Assembly: GCA_964409645.1 (NCBI GenBank)
Contig: CAYPEK010000005.1
Coordinates: forward strand, 28,661 to 92,660
Direction: 5' to 3'
Source: CAYPEK01 sp964409645
Lineage (GTDB): Bacteria; UBP15; UBA6099
DNA: 64,000 bases
A program made the position numbers and the translations under genes. Positions 48,865 through 56,700 of this stretch are shown here, one piece after another. The first letter of the stretch is position 1. Every line of letters begins with the position of its first letter. The notes beneath the pieces are model-generated. The model was not told the DNA's origin. It saw only the letters and a list, made by a program, of their open reading frames with translations, and ran no database searches.

Positions 48865-50910
48865 TTATCGCCTATTTATCACAACTTCGTAAACCGTCAC
48901 CGGCCCCGAGCGAAACCTCTGAACGAGAACGCCGTCGATCGAAAACTTGAACTTCTGGCCTCCCATCGCAATCACGTGCGTGACTTTGTATTTCTTCAGC
49001 ACCTTCTTGGCAATATCGACATCTTCCGTCGCGAATAACACTCTCATGTCCGTGATCCGCTCTTTGAAATCATCGGGGAATTTCCAGCTCGACCAGTCGG
49101 CTTCGAGTACCGTCCTGCGGCCGCCGAAAAGGTTCTCTGCGGTACGGACATGCCGGTTCGAAATAACCACCGAATCGAGCGGCGTTTTTTCGCGCAGCCA
49201 CTCCCAAGCCTCTATCCGGCTCCGCCTCACGTGAAAATTATACGACCCTCGCGGCTTCATGGCTTTGTACGTCGATAACCCCACGGAAAGCACGCACAAA
49301 ACGATTACAACAGCCGCCACTGCCTTGCGCGCCCCCCCTTTCAGAACACCCGACGCATTTATGCGGTCAACTATGATCCTCAAACCGCATATCGCCGGGA
49401 TCACACTGCTTGTGTACACGAAAGTGGGAAGGTTTTTCGGGATGTTCAGATAATAGTCGCCGGACGTCACAAACAAATACGCAAAAACTATCGTTAAATA
49501 CAGGAACAGAGAAAAAACTTTGATGTGATCTCTGAAGAAATTTTTCAGATTAGAAGCGTAGAAAACCAACGCGGGTGGAATAATCACGCCGCAATTATTG
49601 AGAAGTGGAAACACCGAGGCGGACATGACCCACAACACAGGTTTCGGCAGCTTGTTCAGCAGCCTTAGCCCCGGTTCTGCGAAACAGAAGTATTTCAGAT
49701 AAAGATAATTTGCGTATGCGCCGAATTGAAGTTTGACTCCGTTTGCTTCGGGCATGTATTGGGAAAGAATCGCAAATCCGACTATGAAGCAAGCCAACCC
49801 CGAAACAATACAGGCGAACGCCGCCTTCCTGTCCTCGGAACGCAACAGGCTGATGCATGCCGTCGCCATCAGAGACGGAAAAGCAAGCATCATGAAGTTA
49901 GCTTTGAAAAGCAAAAGCGAGCCTGCTAATAACCCCGCTGCGATCCAAGACGGCTTTTTGTCGCCATCCGTTCGCGCGAGAAAAAGATAAAAAATCGAAT
50001 ACAGAATCGGCATCGACACCGTCACCGGAAAATCCATATTCATTTCAAAAACATAATAAATGCTTGGGTTCGACAGGCGCAGGAATCGTATGACATCATA
50101 TGGAATGAGCCCCATGAAGAAAAGGAGGATGAAGCCTATGTAGCTGTATTCCTTTCTTCCGCCCAGCCGCCGGCACAGACAGAGAAGCATGATTGCGCCG
50201 AGCGCTTTGTTGAACGCCGGGTGATAGAGATGAAACACATTCATGACGTCCGCATGAGCGTAATTGGCCGCCATCCACGACAGGAAACTACCCATGAAAT
50301 GGTACTGGAACATCGGCTTGCCCGCCATGAGCGGATACTGCTCGAAAGGAATGTGCCGGAAAGCCTCGTAGATCATTCCCATGTGGAAATTGTTGTCGGA
50401 CATGAACTGGTGATAGAGGACATCGCCTACAACTTTGTTCGTCAGATAACAGCCGTTGATTATGTCTCGGTACATCAGCAGAGTCACAAGCAGGCACGCA
50501 ACCGTATCGAGTTCCGTCCATATCCCCGCAAAGTTTCTCTTCCATCGCCCGGTCCAGTCGCCGCGCCGGGTGACCCCGTCCAAAAGCAAGAAAACGAACA
50601 ATACGCTCGAAAGAACCGGGAAAAGCCATTTCACGGATGTGCAGTTAATCAGGTAACAAACGTATGCGGATATGACATATCCGATCGTCATCGTAAATGC
50701 GAAACGATCGTAAACAGTCTCGCCGGGTCTGTCGAATTTCAGTCTTATAATCCTGAAAAATATGTATCCGAACGGATATACAAAAAAAGCTTTGAACGCC
50801 GCGAACTTCATCAGGTTGGAGGCATGCAGCGTCACTCCGTTGCTTTTGTAGAAGCAATAAACGCGGACTGCCGCTGCAATGAAAAGCAGCAGCGCCGCGA
50901 TTTTCAACAC
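48865..50910 (-). CDS. Multi-pass membrane glycosyltransferase-like protein
   Basis: 681 aa with twelve or more hydrophobic segments across residues 1-560 and a soluble C-terminal domain of about 120 residues (AWEWLREKTPLDSVVISN..., YKVTHVIAMGG). The layout and the C-terminal part (EWLREKTPxDSVV and the later xxVTHVI strand) are typical of GT-C glycosyltransferases of the DUF2298/GT39/GT83 type that use lipid-linked sugars. The expected acidic pair in the first loop may be DVLYH near 163, but I am not sure. First gene of the minus-strand unit with GDPD 48 bases downstream. Confidence 0.68.
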   Translation of the reverse strand: MLKIAALLLFIAAAVRVYCFYKSNGVTLHASNLMKFAAFKAFFVYPFGYIFFRIIRLKFDRPGETVYDRFAFTMTIGYVISAYVCYLINCTSVKWLFPVLSSVLFVFLLLDGVTRRGDWTGRWKRNFAGIWTELDTVACLLVTLLMYRDIINGCYLTNKVVGDVLYHQFMSDNNFHMGMIYEAFRHIPFEQYPLMAGKPMFQYHFMGSFLSWMAANYAHADVMNVFHLYHPAFNKALGAIMLLCLCRRLGGRKEYSYIGFILLFFMGLIPYDVIRFLRLSNPSIYYVFEMNMDFPVTVSMPILYSIFYLFLARTDGDKKPSWIAAGLLAGSLLLFKANFMMLAFPSLMATACISLLRSEDRKAAFACIVSGLACFIVGFAILSQYMPEANGVKLQFGAYANYLYLKYFCFAEPGLRLLNKLPKPVLWVMSASVFPLLNNCGVIIPPALVFYASNLKNFFRDHIKVFSLFLYLTIVFAYLFVTSGDYYLNIPKNLPTFVYTSSVIPAICGLRIIVDRINASGVLKGGARKAVAAVVIVLCVLSVGLSTYKAMKPRGSYNFHVRRSRIEAWEWLREKTPLDSVVISNRHVRTAENLFGGRRTVLEADWSSWKFPDDFKERITDMRVLFATEDVDIAKKVLKKYKVTHVIAMGGQKFKFSIDGVLVQRFRSGPVTVYEVVINRR

Positions 50911-51233
50911 CGGCTCGATTTTTTTTATCGCGCTTTTCTTTTCCAGTGGCCGACCACCCGCGGTACGCGCTCCGGTCTATATCAGCGAAGCGGTTAACGG
51001 TTTCGAATCTGCGATTAATTCTCACAACTATAAAACGCCGCGTCAATGCAGGAATTGAAATATTGCCGCCGCTTCCGAACCGGATTTTATCCACTGCATC
51101 CCCTCGCGGCGGCAATGACTCCACACTTTAAACTCTCAGGGCTTTGCTTTAATGTCTTTTTATTTAAAATTATAAGTGTAAGACTTGCCCGCATGTCGGT
51201 TCGCGGGCCTGCGGCTTTTGGGGGTGGCGACTC
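50911..51233. promoter_or_regulatory. Divergent region with 11-bp inverted repeat
   Basis: 323 bases between the membrane glycosyltransferase (minus) and the SDR (plus). ATTGCCGCCGC (51062-51072) and its exact complement GCGGCGGCAAT (51106-51116) face each other across 33 bases. A second hairpin, GCCCGC/GCGGGC (51187-51208), lies in the SDR leader. These may be an operator, an mRNA structure or a degenerate REP. The SDR's ribosome site is the G-rich GGGGGTGG near 51220. No gene here. Confidence 0.45.
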
Positions 51234-52085
51234 ATGACGAACAAGAAACAATTCGTGGTATTCATAACAGGATGCTCGACAGGAATCGGCCGGGCGCTCG
51301 CGGAAGAGTTCATTGAACTCGGCCATAGGGTGGTCGCGACAGCGAGGAAACCGGAGGCGATCGGCGACCTGCAGTCGGAAGGCGCGACAGTTCTAAGCCT
51401 CGATGTGACAAACGGCGAATCGATCTCGAACGCGGTCGCCGAAGCGGAGCGGATCGAAGGCCGTATCGACATCCTCATTAACAACGCGGGATTCGGACTG
51501 ATGGGACCGCTCGCCGAACTGAAAATAGAAGACTTACGCAGACAATATGAGACTAACGTTGTGGGACCGATCTCTCTCGTTAAAGCGGTTATTCCGGGCA
51601 TGATAGCACGGGGCGAAGGCCGCATCGCTAATATCGGCAGCGTGTCGGGAATACTCGCGACACCGTTTGCGGGCGCGTACTGCTCGTCGAAGTTCGCGAT
51701 CGGCGCGTTGTCGGACGTCCTCCGGGTGGAACTCGCTCCGTTCGGTATCCACGTCACGCTGGTGCAGCCGGGCGCGATCGAATCGAAATTCGGCGAGACG
51801 GCGCTCAAAACAACGGAAAGCGTACTGAGCGAAGGCTCGATCTACGCGCCGGTGAACGACAAAATCGCGGAGCGGGCAATGGAGGGCCAGCAAGGCGCTA
51901 TGCCGGCGAAGGCGTTCGCGCGGCGTGTGGCGGCGGCGCTAACTAAATCCGCGCCGCCCCCGATCGTACGCGCGGGCAAGAATTCGACGATGATGCCGAT
52001 CATGAAAAGAGTACTCCCGCAGTCCGCTATAGATTCGATCCTCACAAAGAGGTTCGGCCTCGGAGCGCTGCGGCGCGGAAAATGA
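51234..52085 (+). CDS. Classical SDR-family oxidoreductase
   Basis: 283 aa classical short-chain dehydrogenase. TGCSTGIG (about 11-18) binds the cofactor, VATARKPE with its Arg after the second strand suggests NADP, NNAG is near 82, and the catalytic Ser-Tyr-Lys set is IGSVSG...YCSSK (about 137-155). The approximately 40 C-terminal residues after VQPGAIESKF form the substrate lid. Substrate unknown; the closest look is to the broad retinol/oxidoreductase group. It is followed 108 bases later by an amidohydrolase on the same strand. Confidence 0.85.
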   Translation: MTNKKQFVVFITGCSTGIGRALAEEFIELGHRVVATARKPEAIGDLQSEGATVLSLDVTNGESISNAVAEAERIEGRIDILINNAGFGLMGPLAELKIEDLRRQYETNVVGPISLVKAVIPGMIARGEGRIANIGSVSGILATPFAGAYCSSKFAIGALSDVLRVELAPFGIHVTLVQPGAIESKFGETALKTTESVLSEGSIYAPVNDKIAERAMEGQQGAMPAKAFARRVAAALTKSAPPPIVRAGKNSTMMPIMKRVLPQSAIDSILTKRFGLGALRRGK

Positions 52086-52193
52086 ACATCCGTTGCTGAC
52101 AAAATAAGTCTATTGTGATATCAAATGCTGAGAAAACGGTTTCTTAGTGTGCCTGTGCAGCCACAAATAATGCTTCAATGAAGGAAATGGAAA

Positions 52194-53837
52194 ATGGGCG
52201 GTAATCTCATCGTATTCAAACCGGAGCACACCACGGGCGCGGAGGGCGAGCGCTGGACTGCGGTGTCCGCGGACAGCGGGCTGATCGAAAAGACAGGCAA
52301 CCCGCGGGAAATGAGCGAATGGCTCGCCGCCGCAGCCGCTCGCGGCGACGTTGTTGCCGAAGAGCACATCGGCGGCGCGCTTCTCCCGGCGATGACGGAG
52401 GGCCACAACCACACGCTCGTGTACTCGACGTTCGAAATGCTGAACGCCGCGAGTATGCTCGGCTGCAAGGACAAGGAAGACGCGCTCAAGCGGCTTAAAT
52501 CTGCTGCGGCGCGGATCAAGGAGCCGGGCCGGCCGGCGTTCGCGGTGGCGCTAGACACGTCGAAAGTGCCCGACCTCACACGCGCGGACATCGACGAAGC
52601 GCTTGGCGGCGCGCCGGCATTCGTTCTGGACATATCGCTGCACAGCGGGATCGTTTCCTCCGCGATGGCGGCGCGCGTATCGGCGGCGGCGGCCGCGTTC
52701 AACAGGCCGCTCGCAGGCGAACTCAAGGACAACGGTTTCGTCTCTGAAGAGTACACGATGCGTGCGCTTGAAGTCGTCGAGTCGGACCAGCCTCAGGAGA
52801 AAATCTCGGCCGCGATCGAGCGCAAACTCGCATCGTATTTCGAGAAAGGCGTCACCACGGCGCACGACCTGATGCCCGCGACAACCAACCAATTCATCGC
52901 CGCGTTACGACTCCGTAAAAAATGGAAGGAAGAGAAGCCGTTCGGCTTTCCGATAACGAAATTCTACCTGAATAAGTTTCAAATCATGGACGTACTGTCG
53001 CGAATCGGCGACCTCGAATCGGAGGGGCTGATGTCGCGGGAAGAAATGCGCGGCCTCATCGGCATAAAGATGTTCGCGGACGGCGCGTTCGGCGCGCACA
53101 CGGCGAAAGTGGCCACCCCGTACGCGGACACAGGCGGAACGGGAATGTTCTTCACGACCGCCGAAGAGATGCGTGCCGACATAAAGTGGGCGCTCGAAAC
53201 GGGACTGCAACATGCGGCGATGCACGCGATCGGCGACGCGGGAATCGGTCTGGCAATCGAGGGCGCGCGTGCGTGGGCGGAACTCGCTCCGAAATTCGGC
53301 GCGGGGATGAATTTCCGCATCGAACATTTCCAGATGCCCCTGCCTGTCGCGCCGACGATCGAGGCGGCGAAAGCCGCCGGCGCGTGGCTTTGCATGCAGC
53401 CGAACTTCCTGCTCGATTACAATTATGCCGACCGGCTCGGAGACCGCGTTAAAGAAATGTGCCCGCATGAGGCCGTTGCCGCGTCCGGCATTCCGCTTTT
53501 CTTCGGCACGGACGGTATGCCGGACAGCATGCTGTTCGGGATATGGCTCGCGACACACGCCGCGCATCCGCCGCAGAGAATGTCACCCGATGCGTGCATC
53601 GAGGCCGCCTGTGCGGAAGCGGCGCGATTCGAGGGAGTCCGTCGCGGAAGGATTGCGGATGGCTTTGCCGCCGACCTCATTCTCGCGGACGCGAAACTGA
53701 TCGGCGAACTCGATACACCAACAGAGCCGGACGGCTCGATGAGCATGATGAAGATGTTCGAACTCGAGGGCCACATCAAAAAGGTCTTCAAGGACGGCTC
53801 TCAGGTGTACCCGAAAAAGAAACCCGCCGCGAAATGA
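52194..53837 (+). CDS. Amidohydrolase 3 family protein
   Basis: 547 aa, like the YtcJ group of amidohydrolases. The metal motif is E-G-H-N-H (near 71-75, equivalent to HxH on strand 1), followed by GVTTAHDL, KMFADGAFGAHTA (the metal-bridging region), HAIGDAGIGLAIEG and FFGTDGMPD with the final Asp. The adjacent composite beta domain is split between the first 65 residues and the C-terminal FAADLILADAKLIG. It hydrolyses a C-N bond in some amide or cyclic amide; I cannot say which. A Lys-rich tail ends it. A weak AAGGAAA site precedes the ATG. Confidence 0.82.
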   Translation: MGGNLIVFKPEHTTGAEGERWTAVSADSGLIEKTGNPREMSEWLAAAAARGDVVAEEHIGGALLPAMTEGHNHTLVYSTFEMLNAASMLGCKDKEDALKRLKSAAARIKEPGRPAFAVALDTSKVPDLTRADIDEALGGAPAFVLDISLHSGIVSSAMAARVSAAAAAFNRPLAGELKDNGFVSEEYTMRALEVVESDQPQEKISAAIERKLASYFEKGVTTAHDLMPATTNQFIAALRLRKKWKEEKPFGFPITKFYLNKFQIMDVLSRIGDLESEGLMSREEMRGLIGIKMFADGAFGAHTAKVATPYADTGGTGMFFTTAEEMRADIKWALETGLQHAAMHAIGDAGIGLAIEGARAWAELAPKFGAGMNFRIEHFQMPLPVAPTIEAAKAAGAWLCMQPNFLLDYNYADRLGDRVKEMCPHEAVAASGIPLFFGTDGMPDSMLFGIWLATHAAHPPQRMSPDACIEAACAEAARFEGVRRGRIADGFAADLILADAKLIGELDTPTEPDGSMSMMKMFELEGHIKKVFKDGSQVYPKKKPAAK

Positions 53838-53844
53838 CAGGGTT

Positions 53845-53872
53845 TTGAACCGGGCCGTAAAACGGGTATAAT
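53845..53872 (+). promoter_or_regulatory. Promoter placing TSS at the start codon
   Basis: TTGAAC, 16-base spacer, perfect TATAAT (53867-53872). Only 6 bases separate the -10 box from the ATG at 53879, so transcription should begin at or within a base or two of the start codon. This would make the mRNA leaderless, in line with the absence of any ribosome site before this ATG. Confidence 0.6.
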
Positions 53873-53878
53873 CTAAAT

Positions 53879-54916
53879 ATGATTCATCTTGGATTCAAAA
53901 CATTCGGGCTGCTGTCGGTACTGGCATTCTCGGCGCTGTTCGGGATAATTCTCGCGCTGAAATCCACTCCGCCCTCATACGTGGTGCGACCGGAGGTGCG
54001 CGACTACCTCTACCCCACCGCGCGCGAACACCTCAAAAGCAAGTTCGATTATTTCATAAGAGACATCACAACAGGAAAGAAAGTGGAAAAGTTCGATATC
54101 AGCGAACTCGAACTGAATGCCTATCTTTATTATTTTATGAACGATGTGCTGCTTGTAGGCGGCGAGCCGCTGTTCCGCGATCCGTATCTGACTGTGAAAG
54201 ACAACAAACTGGTGCTCCGCATGGATGTACCCATGCGCCACGCAATAGTGCTTTTCAGCAACGGTATCAGCAAAACAAAACTAGATCAGAGCATCAAGGA
54301 TCTCGCCGAGAAGAAACGCGCGAAAACCACATCGGAAAACAGTGGATTCACCCTCGCGATTACGTTCGTGTTCAGCTTTCACTGGGTCAAAGATCACCCG
54401 TACTTTTACCTCGAACGTGTTTACGCCGGGGTTCTCCCGATCCCGATTTCGGTTTTCCTCTCGGATTATCAGGACCAGATCAACACGATCCTCTGGGAAA
54501 CATTTAATAAGGTGTTCGCTTTTTTTCCGGCGTATGTACGCGGGATGACCGTAAAAGATAAGGGTATTTCCGTGAAGACGGAAGCAAAGATGACCGATTT
54601 CGTCGCGCTGACGAGGCGGATGGACCAGTTCAATAAAGCAAATCCGGTACTCGCGAAAGCGCTCGAAAAACAGAACTGCCTCTACGGATGCACGCCTGAG
54701 GAAAAAGCGGAGATGGACAAGTTTTTCAGTAAGGCCGCCGGGAAGGACGCAAACGATATGACTCCGGCTAAACTGATGAAAATGAAAATGATGCTGTCCA
54801 AAATGAATCGGCGCGAAAAAGACATCCGGCAGCGCAATAAAGTCGAAATGCTGAAAAACGGGCAAGGCGCGGAGCCAGTCCCCGATGCGATAATCTACCC
54901 TGAACAAACATGGTGA
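53879..54916 (+). CDS. Unknown membrane-anchored protein
   Basis: 345 aa. One N-terminal membrane helix (about 7-27), then a region (about 45-200) alternating beta strands with the rhythm FDISELELNAYLYYFMNDVL ... DPYLTVKDNKLVLRMDVPM. This resembles the lipid-carrier-like or LppM/YpmS-type extracytoplasmic folds, but I cannot name the family. A Lys/Met-rich helical tail (about 270-330; KLMKMKMMLSKMNRREKDIRQRNK) follows. The gene has its own strong promoter and is probably translated without a leader. It precedes the Cys-less redoxin-like gene by 159 bases. Confidence 0.7.
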   Translation: MIHLGFKTFGLLSVLAFSALFGIILALKSTPPSYVVRPEVRDYLYPTAREHLKSKFDYFIRDITTGKKVEKFDISELELNAYLYYFMNDVLLVGGEPLFRDPYLTVKDNKLVLRMDVPMRHAIVLFSNGISKTKLDQSIKDLAEKKRAKTTSENSGFTLAITFVFSFHWVKDHPYFYLERVYAGVLPIPISVFLSDYQDQINTILWETFNKVFAFFPAYVRGMTVKDKGISVKTEAKMTDFVALTRRMDQFNKANPVLAKALEKQNCLYGCTPEEKAEMDKFFSKAAGKDANDMTPAKLMKMKMMLSKMNRREKDIRQRNKVEMLKNGQGAEPVPDAIIYPEQTW

Positions 54917-55075
54917 TGTAAGTCTTGCCCACGCCGTTTCAATTTCCGCCCCTCCGAACCTCATATCACTCCCATTTTTTGCTTGAACCGGCGGCGTTTT
55001 ACTGCTATCTTCTTATCACATCTTTGTTGTGGCATTGAAAGTGAAACTACGGTATTCGGACAGGCCGAGGTGAAG

Positions 55076-55834
55076 ATGAAAGCGACCATGAAAGAAACGT
55101 TCCTCAAGATCGCGTTGGTTTTTCTGTTGTCAATCAGCATTCGTGCGGCCGCGCAGGATGCATCTGCGGCGGAAGCCCCTGCCGCGGCGGCCCCCGCGGC
55201 GGCGGAACAGGCGCCCGCGCTGAACATTCCGGCGGTCGTCCCGCCGTTCGATTTCAAGGACATCTACGGCCGCGTCGTTAAGGCGGACGACCTTAAAGGT
55301 TGGATCGTGGTCTATGTTTTCGGCAACGATAAAAACGCCGACACCGGCGTTGACTGGATCAAAAAAATCACATACGGTCACCCGAACGTCAAAGGCGTTC
55401 TCTACGTCATTGTCGCGGACGCGAGTAAGTTCGACAAAATCATGTACCCTCTCGTGAAGCGCGTCGTCAAAGAGGAGTATCACAAGAAGATCATCGAGAT
55501 CAAAAAAGAATTCACCGAGAAAAACATCCCCATCGATTACGCGGTCGAGGATCGCTACATGATGACGCTCGACATCAAAGGCGATGTTTTCAAGCTGTTC
55601 GGAGTCTGGGACGACCGCAAGAACAACCAAATCGTGATTGTGGACGGCGACCGCAACGTGGTCGCGCACTTCTCAGCGTTTTCGGACGAGGTCAACACCG
55701 CGTTCGGAAAAACGATAGATGAGCGCGAGGCGAAAAGCTCCTACAAAATGGTCACGCACAAGAGGAAAAAGAACATGGCAAAGCGCGCGCTTTATATGGG
55801 TGCCGCCGTCGGGCTTCTCTATCTCATTTTTTGA
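55076..55834 (+). CDS. Secreted redoxin-fold protein lacking cysteines
   Basis: 252 aa. Signal peptide (cleavage near RAAAQ, residue 20-23), an Ala/Pro-rich linker (about 24-45), then a thioredoxin-like layout: PFDFKDIYGRVVKADDLKGWIVVYVFGND, a mixed alpha/beta stretch, and IVIVDGDRNVVAHFSA. Redoxins of this layout carry CxxC after the first strand; here there is no Cys anywhere in the mature part, so redox chemistry is excluded. A basic stretch and C-terminal hydrophobic segment (ALYMGAAVGLLYLIF) suggest a membrane tail anchor. GAGG stands 6 bases before ATG 55076; the longer frame from 54983 is not supported. Confidence 0.65.
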   Translation: MKATMKETFLKIALVFLLSISIRAAAQDASAAEAPAAAAPAAAEQAPALNIPAVVPPFDFKDIYGRVVKADDLKGWIVVYVFGNDKNADTGVDWIKKITYGHPNVKGVLYVIVADASKFDKIMYPLVKRVVKEEYHKKIIEIKKEFTEKNIPIDYAVEDRYMMTLDIKGDVFKLFGVWDDRKNNQIVIVDGDRNVVAHFSAFSDEVNTAFGKTIDEREAKSSYKMVTHKRKKNMAKRALYMGAAVGLLYLIF

Positions 55835-55925
55835 AATACTTTATAGTGACACTTTAAGTTTTTTCCCGAAGTTTTATGTAGAATTAATTACTGATAGATT
55901 ACTTTGTGACGCCTATGGTTAATTT

Positions 55926-55969
55926 GTATTTATAACGTGAGTTATCATTATAAATACAAGCGTTATAAA
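55926..55969. promoter_or_regulatory. Overlapping AT-rich inverted repeats
   Basis: GTATTTATAA (55926-55935) and TTATAAATAC (55948-55957) are perfect 10-bp inverted copies 12 bases apart. Within the first arm, TTTATAACG (55929-55937) also pairs perfectly with CGTTATAAA (55961-55969). The two pairings exclude each other. They lie 18-60 bases before the DUF1003 gene, where a regulator or an RNA switch would act. Confidence 0.5.
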
Positions 55970-55986
55970 GACTACGTGAGGAAAAA

Positions 55987-56700
55987 ATGAAAAAAGAGGC
56001 GCATGTTAAATGCCTGATATGCGGAACCCCGCATCATCAGCATGATCTTATTTCGGCGAAAGTCGTGAGGCCTTCTATTTCGGAGCTGATAAAAGAAAAA
56101 TATCCCGATTGGTCGGACGACTGTTTCATTTGCCGTAAAGACTTGGACAATTTCCGTTCGGATTATGTCGTCAGCGTGATAAAAACAGAAAAAGGAGCGC
56201 TGTCCGATCTCGAAAAGCAGGTCGTCAAAAGCTTTGAAGAACAGGAACTTCTGACAAAAAACATCAATACGGAATTCGAAGGCCAGTTGACCATCGGGCA
56301 AAAGATAGCAGATAAAGTCGCGGACTTCGGCGGTAGTTGGAGCTTTATCATAACTTTCGGCTCGGTCATACTCGTTTGGGTAATTATAAATTCCGTCCTG
56401 TTGATTAAAAAACCATTCGATCCGTATCCTTTTATTCTGCTCAATCTCCTCTTATCCTGTATTGCCGCATTTCAGGCGCCCGTCATCATGATGAGTCAGA
56501 ACAGGCAGGAGTCAAAAGACCGCCTCCGCGCGCAGAACGATTACAGTATCAACCTGAAATCCGAACTTGAGATAAGACATTTGAACGAGAAAATAGACTT
56601 CCTCCTGACAAACCAGTGGCAGCGCCTTCTCGAAATACAACAGATTCAGATCGAATTGATTCGGGAACACCTTGAAAGCGAAAAAAACGATAATGCCTAA
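55987..56700 (+). CDS. DUF1003 membrane protein with N-terminal zinc knuckle
   Basis: 237 aa. Residues about 100-200 match DUF1003: GQKIADKVADFGGSWSFII, two membrane helices (about 118-136 and 146-166) separated by KKPFDPYPFILLN, and MMSQNRQESKDRLRAQNDY. The N-terminus has two Cys pairs, C9-x2-C12 and C46-x2-C49 (CLIC, CFIC), likely a zinc-binding knuckle, and the tail is a coiled coil. The family's function is not known. The gene overlaps the following GH106-like gene by 8 bases and has inverted repeats in its leader. Confidence 0.82.
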   Translation: MKKEAHVKCLICGTPHHQHDLISAKVVRPSISELIKEKYPDWSDDCFICRKDLDNFRSDYVVSVIKTEKGALSDLEKQVVKSFEEQELLTKNINTEFEGQLTIGQKIADKVADFGGSWSFIITFGSVILVWVIINSVLLIKKPFDPYPFILLNLLLSCIAAFQAPVIMMSQNRQESKDRLRAQNDYSINLKSELEIRHLNEKIDFLLTNQWQRLLEIQQIQIELIREHLESEKNDNA

